A DNA stretch of 64,000 bases, taken from assembly GCF_003201285.1 (NCBI RefSeq), contig NZ_QICS01000001.1, positions 458,678 through 522,677 on the forward strand, in the 5' to 3' direction. The notes under the pieces were generated by a model. The model saw only the letters and a list, made by a program, of their open reading frames with translations, had not been told where the DNA came from and made no database searches. This DNA is from Lachnotalea glycerini. Lineage in GTDB: Bacteria; Bacillota; Clostridia; Lachnospirales; Lachnospiraceae. A program made the translations under genes and the position numbers. Numbering within the stretch: the stretch's first letter is position 1; each line of letters begins with the position of its first letter. Below, piece after piece: positions 36,882 through 44,950 of this stretch.

Positions 36882-37697
36882 ATGAGCGAAACTAAAATTC
36901 TTTTCACTGATTTAGATGGTACCTTATTAAATAGCGAACGGCAAATCTCATATGAAAATAGATTGGCTATCAAAAAAGCACTTGAAAGAAATCACAAGGT
37001 GGTAATTGCTACCGGCCGTCCTCTTCCAAGTGCTGTACACTTAGTTGAAGACTTAGGACTGAATTATGAAGGTTGCTATGCAATTACTTATAATGGTGGT
37101 CTTATTTATGATACCTTTCAAAAGAAAGCAATCTTTAAGACCACGCTTCCACTAGAATATGTAAATTATATATTTGATGTGGCAAAAGAAAATAAAATTC
37201 ATTGTCATACTTATTCGGATGATTCTGTTATTTCAGAAAAATTAACGAATGAATTAGAAAAATATTGCAACCGTATTATAGTTCCATATGAACTTGTAGA
37301 GAATATACATACAGATTTAGTTAACGAACCTGTTAAGGTAATCATGATTGATTTTACAGAGCAAAACAAGCTTAATAAAATAAAAGATGAACTAAGCGAC
37401 TGGTGTCACGGAAAGATAAATTGTAGCTTTTCCAATCCATTTTTTTTGGAATTTGGCTCACTAAAGGCGACAAAAGGTAATGCTGTAAATTATTTATGCA
37501 ATTATCTTAACATACCAATAGAAAATTCTATTGCTGTAGGAGATGAAGAAAACGATATTTCCATGATTCAGTCTGCAGGCATCGGTATCGCTATGGCTAA
37601 TGCCACAAATGGAATAAAAGAATATGCAGATTATATTACCGAGCACAATAATAATAATCACGGAATATCGGAGGTAATTAAAAAGTTTTTATTATAA
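36882..37697 (+). CDS. Cof-type HAD-IIB phosphatase
   Basis: A 271-residue phosphatase with motif I FTDLDGTLLNSE, motif II VIATGRPLPSA, a C2 cap and motif IV AVGDEENDISMI. It has a perfect AAGGAG site before the ATG at 36882 and ends at a terminator. It is the fifth HAD gene of the window and, unlike the others, stands as a single rightward gene. Substrate unknown; likely a sugar phosphate. Confidence 0.9.
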   Translation: MSETKILFTDLDGTLLNSERQISYENRLAIKKALERNHKVVIATGRPLPSAVHLVEDLGLNYEGCYAITYNGGLIYDTFQKKAIFKTTLPLEYVNYIFDVAKENKIHCHTYSDDSVISEKLTNELEKYCNRIIVPYELVENIHTDLVNEPVKVIMIDFTEQNKLNKIKDELSDWCHGKINCSFSNPFFLEFGSLKATKGNAVNYLCNYLNIPIENSIAVGDEENDISMIQSAGIGIAMANATNGIKEYADYITEHNNNNHGISEVIKKFLL

Positions 37698-37771
37698 CAT
37701 TTAGTCAGCTATTTTTTATACAAAACAACGTAGATGCAGGCAAAGTATTAAAATCATTCTCTTAAAGATCA

Positions 37772-37810
37772 AAGGCATTGGTTCATCATTCTTCAATCAA
37801 CCAATGCCTT
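37772..37810. terminator. Bidirectional hairpin terminator
   Basis: AAGGCATTGGTT (37772-37783) pairs with AACCAATGCCTT (37799-37810), followed by TGTTATTTTATATTTTTT. It lies between the convergent HAD and lipoprotein genes. Confidence 0.82.
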
Positions 37811-37857
37811 GTTATTTTATATTTTTTGCTTACTATAAAAGATAGTGATTATTAAGC

Positions 37858-38526
37858 TTAATTTGTAATTGTATCAAGACCTGCTTCATCCATTTTTTCA
37901 ATAGATATTGCTTCAATATAATAAAATTCTCCGCTCTCATCAGTATCCTTTCTTAGAATTCCTTTTACCTTAATCCAATCCTGACCTGATATCAACTGCG
38001 TTAAATCTTGTTTCGTATAAAACTCAAAGCAAACATATGCACCCTGACAATAAGGGCATGTAGGACCATATCTTCCTACAAATAAGTACGGCAGATAATC
38101 TGCGATGTAGTAGCCTTCTATTTCAACCGTCTTTCCTTCATACTGGTCAAAATTCATGTACCAATCATTAATTTGTGTGGAATAATAATTATCTCCTACT
38201 ACAATATCAATATTTTTATCATCGAAAGTTTCCCGATCCTTTTCTATGTCACAATTATAGTTTAATGATGAATGTGGAGGTGTATTACTTTGTGTTGTAT
38301 CAATTTGATTGTATTGCGATTGGGTATTTGTACCATTTGTTTCTGTTTGATCAAAAGTCTGTAACACCTCTGCCATACTTTTATCAGAAGAGTCATCTGA
38401 CACAGACTCTTCACTGCTTTGTGCCTGCGTCATCTTGCTATTGGATGTAGCACTATCTTGTCTGGAACACGCATTCATGGAAATAATCATTACCACTATA
38501 AAACCGATTCTTAAAAACCTCTTCAA
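37858..38526 (-). CDS. Exported (lipo)protein at the end of the zinc uptake operon
   Basis: A 222-residue protein with an N-terminal hydrophobic signal ending SMNAC, a plausible though imperfect lipobox, then a Ser/Thr/Gln-rich linker (25-90). The C-terminal domain (100-215) contains GKTVEIEGYY, YGPTCPYCQGAY with a CxxC pair, and WIKVKGIL, resembling the OB-like C-terminal region of YcgQ/DUF1980 proteins, which in Bacillus are linked to zinc limitation. It starts at a TTG with GGGGGA eight bases before it and follows znuB by 13 bases. A zinc-related role is inferred from these two facts. Confidence 0.7.
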   Translation of the reverse strand: MKRFLRIGFIVVMIISMNACSRQDSATSNSKMTQAQSSEESVSDDSSDKSMAEVLQTFDQTETNGTNTQSQYNQIDTTQSNTPPHSSLNYNCDIEKDRETFDDKNIDIVVGDNYYSTQINDWYMNFDQYEGKTVEIEGYYIADYLPYLFVGRYGPTCPYCQGAYVCFEFYTKQDLTQLISGQDWIKVKGILRKDTDESGEFYYIEAISIEKMDEAGLDTITN

Positions 38527-38539
38527 TTTTACATTCCCC

Positions 38540-39367
38540 CTATTCTTTTATTATTTTATCTTTTCGCTTCGCAAGCAGGCAGAAACCTAAAAATACACCT
38601 AAATTAACGATAACAACACTTGCACCTGTCGGTGTTGAATATCGATATGAGATAACAATTCCAATGCAAAAGCATAGAACCGAGAGAAATCCCGAGCAAA
38701 TGACGACGCCCAAAAAATTCTTTATTATTCTCATTGATGAAAGTGCCGGAAAGATAATAAGACTTGATATGAGCATGGCTCCCATCATTCTCATTCCTAG
38801 TACAATTGTGATTGCAGTTAATACTGCAATCAGTGAATTGTAAAAAGATGTCTTTACTCCAATTGCCTTGGCAAAATTTTCATCAAATGTTACAGCGAAA
38901 ATCTTATGATAGCAAAAGACAAACATAATGAGTACCACAATTGATAATACAACACTCAACTGCACATCACTTTCACTCATTGCTAAAATACTGCCAAACA
39001 TATAGCTGCATACATCAGTATTCATTCCGGTTGTCAGCGCAGTTATAATTACTCCAATCGCCAATGATGCAGCGGAAAGTACTGCAATCGCGGCATCACT
39101 TTTAATTTTTCCTTCCTGTGTAATACGAAGCAGACAAAATGCGGCAATTACCACAATTGGAATTGATACTTTAAGGGGCGCTAAGCCAAATGCCATCGCT
39201 ATAGAAAGTGCGCCGTAGGAAACATGGGATAATCCATCCCCTATCATCGAATAACGTTTTAATACAAGGCTAACTCCCAGTAATGCGGCACATAGGGACA
39301 CCATAATACCAACCTCAAATGCTCTTAAAATAAAGGGATAAGTAAACATTTCGAATATTAATTGCAT
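38540..39367 (-). CDS. znuB: Zinc/manganese ABC transporter permease
   Basis: A 275-residue polytopic protein of the ABC-3 (ZnuB/MntB) family: eight or so helices, the GVSLVLKRYSMIGDGLSHVSYGAL region near residues 30-53 and the conserved MMGAMLISSLIIFPA late in the sequence. It overlaps the ATPase gene by ten bases. Such permeases import Zn2+ or Mn2+ delivered by the cluster A-I binding protein encoded upstream. Confidence 0.92.
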   Translation of the reverse strand: MQLIFEMFTYPFILRAFEVGIMVSLCAALLGVSLVLKRYSMIGDGLSHVSYGALSIAMAFGLAPLKVSIPIVVIAAFCLLRITQEGKIKSDAAIAVLSAASLAIGVIITALTTGMNTDVCSYMFGSILAMSESDVQLSVVLSIVVLIMFVFCYHKIFAVTFDENFAKAIGVKTSFYNSLIAVLTAITIVLGMRMMGAMLISSLIIFPALSSMRIIKNFLGVVICSGFLSVLCFCIGIVISYRYSTPTGASVVIVNLGVFLGFCLLAKRKDKIIKE

Positions 39368-40098
39368 GTTTCATTACCTCCAAAATATTTTCGACCATAG
39401 TCAGTATTTAAAAATTGCTTTGTCGTACCATAAAACCAATTGCTCTGCTTAAGCTGAAGAACGGTATCTGCATATATGAGTACATTTCGAATATCGTGTG
39501 ATACCATGATTATAGTCATATTAAGCTCTTGGTTCAACATTCTTAGATTCTCATATAATTCAACCGTAGCATCTGGATCAAGACCTGTAACTGGTTCATC
39601 AAGCACTAATAACTTATGTGCCGCACACAAGGCACGAGCCAGTAATACTCTTTGTTGTTGTCCACCTGACAACTCTCGATAGCAACGTTTCTTTAGCCTT
39701 TCAATATTTAAAAGTTCCATATTTTTATATGCTGCTTTTTTCTGACCAGTTGAATAAAAAGGGGTTCTTTTACTCGAATTTAAAAAGCCCGAAATCACAA
39801 TTTCATATACACTGGCCGGAAAATCCCTTTGTACCTGCGTTTGTTGCGGTAAGTAACCAATTCCATTATTTTTTACTTCCTCATGCATTATAATTTTACC
39901 AGATATGGTTTTTTGCAGTCCTAACAAGGTTTTCACTAATGTACTTTTACCGGAGCCATTTTCACCAATTACAGCAATATAATCACGTTCCCAAATATCA
40001 ATTGCCAGATCTTTAACTACTATTTTATTATCATATCCAATACATGCACTTTGGCAGGAAAGTAATATTTTATCATTGCTTATACGATTTTCTGTCAT
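39358..40098 (-). CDS. znuC: Zinc/manganese ABC transporter ATPase
   Basis: A 246-residue ATPase with Walker A GENGSGKST, signature LSGGQQQRV, Walker B LLVLDEPVTGLDP and H-loop SHDIRN. It overlaps the binding-protein gene as ATGA and the permease gene by ten bases. Its sequence is of the ZnuC/MntA type. Energises the metal importer. Confidence 0.93.
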   Translation of the reverse strand: MTENRISNDKILLSCQSACIGYDNKIVVKDLAIDIWERDYIAVIGENGSGKSTLVKTLLGLQKTISGKIIMHEEVKNNGIGYLPQQTQVQRDFPASVYEIVISGFLNSSKRTPFYSTGQKKAAYKNMELLNIERLKKRCYRELSGGQQQRVLLARALCAAHKLLVLDEPVTGLDPDATVELYENLRMLNQELNMTIIMVSHDIRNVLIYADTVLQLKQSNWFYGTTKQFLNTDYGRKYFGGNETCN

Positions 40099-41102
40099 TC
40101 ATTTAATCCTTCCTTAAGTGCCTCTACATTCTGATGCATTAATTGCAAATAGGTGACTTTGTTGTTAAAATCTTCCTGCGATACATTATGGCAGGAATTA
40201 AATTCAAGCACTTTTGCTCCTGTTGCCTCACTGATTGTCTCAGCAATTTTACCGCTGCTTAACTCAATATGATAAACTGCCGGAAGCTGCTCTTGTTTTA
40301 CCTTGTCAATTAAATACGCTACCGTATCTGCACTTGGCTCGGTTTCACTGCTGCATCCGTTAAAAGCGGCACGGTAGGATAAACCATACTGATCAACAAA
40401 GTAGCGCAGCGGAAATTTATCTCCAAAAATCATAATTTTATATTTAGAGTTTTCCACCACTTCCTTAAATTCGGAATCCAACTCTTCAAGCTCTTTCACA
40501 TAGTTATCTGCATTCATTTGATAATAATCTGCGTTGTTTGGATCTGCCTCTTTTAAGACATTACAAATTTCAATAACTATTTTCTGCGCATTAACCGGAG
40601 AGGTCCAAATGTGTTCATCATACTCTGGTTCTTCCTCTGACTGTTCTTCCTCATCCGCAGCCTCTTCTGGCTCCATACCTTCCGTCTCTTCTTCGATGAC
40701 AGTCTCTACGTAATCCATCATGCAGGCTGATATTTGTTTCTTATTTTCTGTGGATGACAATACTTTCGTTACCCAGCTTTCCATTTCACCACCATTATAA
40801 ATAAAAACATCTGCATTGTTAACTTCAATCATATCTGCAGGAGTTGGCTCGAAGGAATGTGTATCCATTCCGGCAGGTACCAACATTGTCAAATTCACCT
40901 TATCCTGAGCTATTTCTCTGACAAAGTCGTAATAAGGAAATAGGGTGGCAACTACATTTAGCTTTGCATTTTCTTCTGTGCTGGTTGTAAGCTCCTTAGA
41001 TGTTTCTGCCACATCTTCTGTCGCTTGATTCGTTTTTTGACCGCAGCCAACTAAAGCTGCCAAAAGTAAAGCAGCAATTATTAATAATGTTTTTCGTTTC
41101 AT
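40095..41102 (-). CDS. znuA: Zinc-binding lipoprotein of a cluster A-I ABC importer
   Basis: A 335-residue lipoprotein with signal and lipobox ALVGC near residue 20. Metal ligands of the family are visible: His in GMDTHSFEPTPADM, His in DEHIWTSPVNA, and the later conserved His/Asp region. The loop before the second His is strongly acidic (Glu/Asp-rich, about residues 125-155) where ZnuA proteins often carry a His-rich loop. GGAGG precedes the ATG at 41102. Zinc rather than manganese is favoured by the operon's Cys-rich partners but is not proven. Confidence 0.9.
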   Translation of the reverse strand: MKRKTLLIIAALLLAALVGCGQKTNQATEDVAETSKELTTSTEENAKLNVVATLFPYYDFVREIAQDKVNLTMLVPAGMDTHSFEPTPADMIEVNNADVFIYNGGEMESWVTKVLSSTENKKQISACMMDYVETVIEEETEGMEPEEAADEEEQSEEEPEYDEHIWTSPVNAQKIVIEICNVLKEADPNNADYYQMNADNYVKELEELDSEFKEVVENSKYKIMIFGDKFPLRYFVDQYGLSYRAAFNGCSSETEPSADTVAYLIDKVKQEQLPAVYHIELSSGKIAETISEATGAKVLEFNSCHNVSQEDFNNKVTYLQLMHQNVEALKEGLNE

Positions 41103-41122
41103 TTTAATCCTCCATACTTTAA

Positions 41123-41134
41123 TTGTGTACACAA
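41123..41134. promoter_or_regulatory. 12-bp perfect palindrome upstream of znuA
   Basis: TTGTGTACACAA lies 21 bases before the znuA ATG. It could be a repressor site for the znu genes, but no regulator for it is known to me. Confidence 0.3.
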
Positions 41135-41238
41135 AACAAGGCGAAGCGATCTATCGTTTCACTTCTTATAAACTTAAAACTATTTAATACCTTTTGATTT
41201 TGTGTTTTTATTTAATTAGTTACACAATAATAGAGGAT

Positions 41239-41544
41239 TCAATCGTTCAGACGCACTTTTCTTTTAATCAGGGTATCACTTTCGTGAAAGATGTGTACAT
41301 TTTTTTTACTTTCATACACAAAGATATTCGACACAAGTAAAATGATTGCAGGTAAAACTGCTGTTTTTATTTGAGCAATAATATGCTCTGCTAATTGAAG
41401 TTGTTCACAGATGGGACATTTATCACCTGTACATTGATGCTTTTTATGAGTTACAATAAACAAGTAAGAAAGAGATAACACCATGATAAGAAAAATGCAG
41501 ATAAACCAAGATATCATTTTTTTTCTATTTATGCTAATATACAT
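41239..41544 (-). CDS. Small membrane protein with a CxxxxCxxC motif, first gene of the metal operon
   Basis: A 101-residue protein with a membrane helix at about 10-31, an outer or inner loop HQCTGDKCPICEQL containing three Cys and flanking His residues, a second hydrophobic helix (about 60-80) and a basic tail. GGAAAG precedes the ATG. It is followed by znuA in the same direction, and a good promoter with an inverted-repeat operator lies upstream. The Cys/His loop suggests metal binding. No named family recognised; association with zinc uptake is from context. Confidence 0.65.
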   Translation of the reverse strand: MYISINRKKMISWFICIFLIMVLSLSYLFIVTHKKHQCTGDKCPICEQLQLAEHIIAQIKTAVLPAIILLVSNIFVYESKKNVHIFHESDTLIKRKVRLND

Positions 41545-41583
41545 ATCTTTCCTTCTTTCCTACATAATAATTTAACACTTTTC

Positions 41584-41633
41584 ATTCTATCATATTCTTA
41601 CTTTTTGTCAAGAAAGTGTAAAGCCCTTTCTTG
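41584..41633 (-). promoter_or_regulatory. Promoter and overlapping inverted-repeat operator of the metal operon
   Basis: On the leftward strand a perfect TTGACA (complement of 41606-41611) and TAGAAT (complement of 41584-41589) are 16 bases apart. An inverted repeat CAAGAAAG (41609-41616) and CTTTCTTG (41626-41633) with a nine-base spacer overlaps the -35 box, where a repressor such as a Fur/Zur-type protein could block RNA polymerase. The binding protein is not identified. Confidence 0.6.
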
Positions 41634-41748
41634 TTTGCATATAAATAAAGTCGATTTTTATACACAAAATTTCAAAGCTTGTTTTACTGATGTAACAAAA
41701 AAGAGAAAGCCAATTTCTCCTTTGACTTTCTCTTTGCATATTTTTTAT

Positions 41749-42774
41749 TTAGTTTCCAAAAACAGAGCATATTTTGGAAGTTTTCCTAATTCCATTTGTT
41801 CCGTTTATCAGTTTTTCTCCCCAATCTGAAGAAAGTTGACTGCCATCCCACTGATTTGCAATATCCAAATACTCAACACCACCACTGTTGCCTTTCCAAG
41901 ACCAGCCCATATAGCCAATATTTTTCTGCGTACAATATGACATAATATAATCCTCGTCTACATCGCCATCTGAATGATATTGTCCGAACTCTCCGATTAC
42001 TACGCAGAGATTTTTGTTTGTTACGTTGTCTATATTTGCCTTTATCGTAGCCGCATCCTTGCCTGCTGTGCCATACATATGAATGGAAAACATCGTGTTT
42101 CTTAAAGAATCACTATTTAATATCTCTTGACCATATTGTTCAATACTCTTTGCGTATTGTCCCCAGCCTGCACTATCAACCATTAATGTGTTTTTAATTC
42201 CTGCGTCACGAAGCTTTGGTATTATATTCAAATACCCTTCTTTCCAGGTAGCTGTGTCCCATCCGCCATACCATTCGTTTGCGATATTCAAGATAACATA
42301 TGCTTCATTACCAATCAATGCACTTTTCATTTCAATCCAATAGTCTGCTGCCTTTTGAAGTGACTCAAGATCATATTTTCCAGTTGCATCATGCACTTCT
42401 AAAATTGTTATCAGTTTTTTTTCACGGCATTTATTAATAATGCTTTTGATTGAATTTAAATCATCCTTGTTCCATTGCTGACCATTTGAAAGTACAATTC
42501 TTACACTGTTAGAACCCGTATTGGCTATTGCTGTAAGCGTAGTATCTAGATAACCCTTATACCAAGTGTGGGCATGATTAATACCGCGAAGAACAAATTC
42601 CTTACCTGTTGCATCATATAACTTTGTACCACTCACATAGAATCCATTGCTTGAGTTAGCAGATTGACTTGGCAATATTGCCTCTTTTGCTGCCTCTGAT
42701 TTAATCTGATTACCGCAAAGGCAAAGACTGACTAAAATTACCGCACTGAAAAGACATGTAAATATTTTTTTCAT
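41749..42774 (-). CDS. Secreted endo-beta-1,4-mannanase (GH5, subfamily 8-like)
   Basis: A 341-residue secreted enzyme: hydrophobic signal peptide (1-28), a Ser/Asn-rich bridge, then a single GH5 catalytic domain (43-341) with no attached binding module. The acid/base Glu is E167 in NIANEW and the nucleophile E262 in VIGEFG. The stretches GFYVSGTKLYD, LRGINHAH and LEVHDATG match Bacillus-type mannanases of GH5_8 rather than cellulases. It would cut mannan and galactomannan outside the cell. It is a single leftward gene with about 390 bases of upstream sequence. Confidence 0.88.
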   Translation of the reverse strand: MKKIFTCLFSAVILVSLCLCGNQIKSEAAKEAILPSQSANSSNGFYVSGTKLYDATGKEFVLRGINHAHTWYKGYLDTTLTAIANTGSNSVRIVLSNGQQWNKDDLNSIKSIINKCREKKLITILEVHDATGKYDLESLQKAADYWIEMKSALIGNEAYVILNIANEWYGGWDTATWKEGYLNIIPKLRDAGIKNTLMVDSAGWGQYAKSIEQYGQEILNSDSLRNTMFSIHMYGTAGKDAATIKANIDNVTNKNLCVVIGEFGQYHSDGDVDEDYIMSYCTQKNIGYMGWSWKGNSGGVEYLDIANQWDGSQLSSDWGEKLINGTNGIRKTSKICSVFGN

Positions 42775-43161
42775 TAATGATTATCCCCCTTACTAATTCG
42801 TATTTTAGCGCACATTTAATCTTTTAAAACCGGCGCTTAGATACATTATATTATCCCTCATAAATATAGTGCATTGATACAATAAAAATTGAATACTATC
42901 TATTCCCCCCTTATCTAATCATAATTCAATTGCACCTATGGACTTCATGTAACTTAAAGATGCATTAAATTAAGCCGCATTATTTGTCTGATTATTTGTT
43001 ATATTATAATATATTAGCAATCAATAATCAAGTTTAATATTATTTACACTAATAATATTTTATATTGTATCTTTATGATGAAAAAGCAAGATCAATTTAA
43101 GTTGATGTGTCACTAGAATTAAGCTATAATATGTCTATCAAAATAGAGAGGTGGTTAAAAT
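42775..43161. other. Divergent intergenic region upstream of the mannanase and a small secreted protein
   Basis: About 390 bases, very AT-rich. The right part holds a clear promoter for the gene at 43162 (see 43102-43130). The left part must contain the mannanase promoter, for which I see only weak candidates such as a TATAAT on the leftward strand near 42850. No catabolite-repression site or riboswitch was recognised. Confidence 0.5.
43102..43130 (+). promoter_or_regulatory. Sigma-A promoter of the small secreted protein gene
   Basis: TTGATG (43102-43107) and a perfect TATAAT (43125-43130) are 17 bases apart, with an AGAGAGGTGG ribosome site shortly before the ATG at 43162. Confidence 0.65.
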
Positions 43162-43608
43162 ATGAAAACCCTTAAAATTTACTTTGCGACATTACTTGTT
43201 GTGTTTACGTTTCTTTCCCCTTTGGCAGTTACCTATGCAAATGCACAGGAAACCAGCACCCAATTCTTTACTGATGTTTTAGAATTAGATGCACGTACAA
43301 TAAACAATGCTGAAATAGCAGTCTGGAGTGGTACGAATAATACCGGTTATTTAATACCAAAAGGAGCGCGCATTTCCTTTCAGATAAATGCTTACCAGTA
43401 TTCCCCTATTGATATGATTGTTTATAGGCGAGATGAAAATGGAGAATTTGTGAAAGTTCTCAATTTATTTTGCACAATGCAAAATAATCAAGGCACTTCT
43501 ATCTACATAGGACAAGTGCCAGAAACAGCCTACTATGCTTTTGGGGTACGCAACTATAAATTAACACCTGCCATTTATGATGGCTGGATAATATGTGCTT
43601 ACGAATAA
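43162..43608 (+). CDS. Small secreted protein of unknown function
   Basis: A 148-residue protein with a classical signal peptide (1-30, cleavage after TYANA). The mature 118 residues are predicted mostly beta-strand, with several Tyr and two late Cys, and the segment GARISFQINAYQYSPIDMIVYRR looks like part of a beta-sandwich. No domain is recognised. It is monocistronic, with a strong promoter of its own, and is followed by the second copy of the dispersed repeat. It could be a surface or matrix protein; nothing more can be said. Confidence 0.7.
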   Translation: MKTLKIYFATLLVVFTFLSPLAVTYANAQETSTQFFTDVLELDARTINNAEIAVWSGTNNTGYLIPKGARISFQINAYQYSPIDMIVYRRDENGEFVKVLNLFCTMQNNQGTSIYIGQVPETAYYAFGVRNYKLTPAIYDGWIICAYE

Positions 43609-43613
43609 AATAC

Positions 43614-43820
43614 CAAGGTCTTTCCTATAAAATAAAAAAGTGGACAAGTCCGCATCAGCTTTTAATCCCTTACTCATGAGGGACTTGACCGCTTTCCAGC
43701 GCCGAATGCAGTCACACAGTGGCATTTTCCACTTGCATTCGTGCGCATTGTGTTTTTATTTCATAGGAATCAAACTTTTTACGTTACCATAGCAAGGTCT
43801 TTCTATGAAATAAAAAAAGA
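43614..43820 (-). repeat. Dispersed hairpin-rich repeat, copy 2 (reverse orientation)
   Basis: Read on the minus strand it aligns through nearly its full length with copies 1 and 3, sharing blocks such as ATGAAATAAAAACACAATGC and AGCGGTCAAGTCCCTCATG. Its head (ATTTCATAGAAAGACCTTG, near 43797-43813) is repeated in altered form at its tail (43614-43640), as if a second unit began there. It starts six bases after the small secreted protein gene. Confidence 0.8.
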
Positions 43821-43828
43821 GTATCCCT

Positions 43829-43952
43829 CAAGTTATTTCATAACTTTTGATATGCTCCCTACTAAATGACAAGTTATTATTACTTCACTTGTCTACCTAA
43901 ATGAACCTAAATGGGAGTATATCATTTTGGGACACCCTCATCAATTCCTTTA
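43829..43952. repeat. Imperfect inverted repeat, possible relic of an insertion sequence or MITE
   Basis: GATATGCTCCC near 43851-43861 is mirrored by GGGAGTATATC near 43915-43925, and the right end reads into TTTTGGGACACCCTC, which resembles the terminal repeats of some insertion sequences. There is no transposase. Between 43953 and 44046 nothing is recognised. Confidence 0.35.
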
Positions 43953-44046
43953 TCAAATAGTCAACTAAATCGACTTCATATTAGGGTAATATTTGGTTAA
44001 ATGTTCTCAAAACATGTATCAATCACTGATGAAAGTTTAGTTGAAT

Positions 44047-44637
44047 TTATTCTCCCAGTACATTTCTCATAATACGCTTACTGACAATATTCCAATTGAT
44101 ATTTTTCATAAAATTGTTAATGTATTCATCTTTATTGTTTTCATATTGCATAAAATAGGCATGCTCATACACATCCAATACTAATATCGGAGTTGAAAGA
44201 GAGATATTTCCGACGTCATGCGCATCCAGACTGATATTTCTAAAACGGTAAGATCGCCAGTCAAATACTAAAACAGCCCAACCACGGCTTGCCTTTGCAG
44301 TTGCCTTAAAATGCTTTTCCCAATCCTGAAAACTTCCAAAATCTTTCATCAAATATTTCATTGTTGTTTCGTTAGGCAAAGCATTCCCTATATTTTGGAA
44401 ATAAAGTTCATGAAGAATCACCCCGTCCAGTGCAAAGGTTTCTCCTCTTTTTATACCACGATATTTGCTGTAAGTAGCATTTGCCTGTTCGTAGTCACTA
44501 CCTTGCTGTAATAATTGGTCAATCTCATTTATTTTATTAATATAGCCTTGATAAAGCTTCATATGTACATGAAAGGTTTCCTCATTAATTACAGTAATAT
44601 CCGGCGTATACTTAAAATCTATCATTTTAAGCTCCAT
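44047..44637 (-). CDS. Iron/manganese superoxide dismutase
   Basis: A 196-residue SOD with the four metal ligands in expected places: H25 (HVHMKLYQGY), H76 (LDGVILHELYF), D155 and H159 (VLDVYEHAYFMQY). It belongs to the branch with LYxGYxNKxN in place of the HHxTYVxxLN of the E. coli enzymes. GAGGG stands six bases before the first ATG at 44637; a second ATG four codons on is also usable. No signal peptide, so cytoplasmic. It would protect an anaerobe during oxygen exposure. Confidence 0.9.
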   Translation of the reverse strand: MELKMIDFKYTPDITVINEETFHVHMKLYQGYINKINEIDQLLQQGSDYEQANATYSKYRGIKRGETFALDGVILHELYFQNIGNALPNETTMKYLMKDFGSFQDWEKHFKATAKASRGWAVLVFDWRSYRFRNISLDAHDVGNISLSTPILVLDVYEHAYFMQYENNKDEYINNFMKNINWNIVSKRIMRNVLGE

Positions 44638-44692
44638 GAAATACCCTCTTCTTTTTTATTTATATATAAGTATACGCAGGTAATTCATCATT

Positions 44693-44950
44693 TCATGACT
44701 GTTCTTCTATTCTTTCTGCATGAATTACCACTCTGCCTTCATCCGGACACTTCATGTCAAACATTGGTCTTTTTTTATTACCATAATCCAAATTGGCCCC
44801 ATTTTGCAATGCGTATACAAAAGGATACATTGAATGCCAAAGTTCATGACATAATGGCGGACATAAATCCTCTACTATAAATACGTCATTTGTTTTACAA
44901 TATCCACCTCTGCAACGGCTCTCAATAATTGTAATCTTAATTTTTGGCAT
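44693..44950 (-). CDS. TIGR04076-family small protein
   Basis: An 85-residue protein with several Cys (two near the N-terminus in SRCRGGYCK, then DLCPPLCHELW and MKCPDEGRVVI) and the order expected of the TIGR04076 family: an N-terminal beta strand, a central WHSMYPFVYALQNGA helix and a C-terminal strand. The function of the family is unknown; the Cys may bind metal. It begins directly at the end of hemL with no spacer and lies upstream of the SOD gene in the same direction, so it may be the last gene of the hem operon. Confidence 0.75.
   Translation of the reverse strand: MPKIKITIIESRCRGGYCKTNDVFIVEDLCPPLCHELWHSMYPFVYALQNGANLDYGNKKRPMFDMKCPDEGRVVIHAERIEEQS

Noticed and set aside
41749-42774. 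Cellulase assignment for the GH5 enzyme
   Set aside because: The catalytic blocks and the LRGINHAH and LEVHDATG segments fit GH5_8 mannanases better than endoglucanases.
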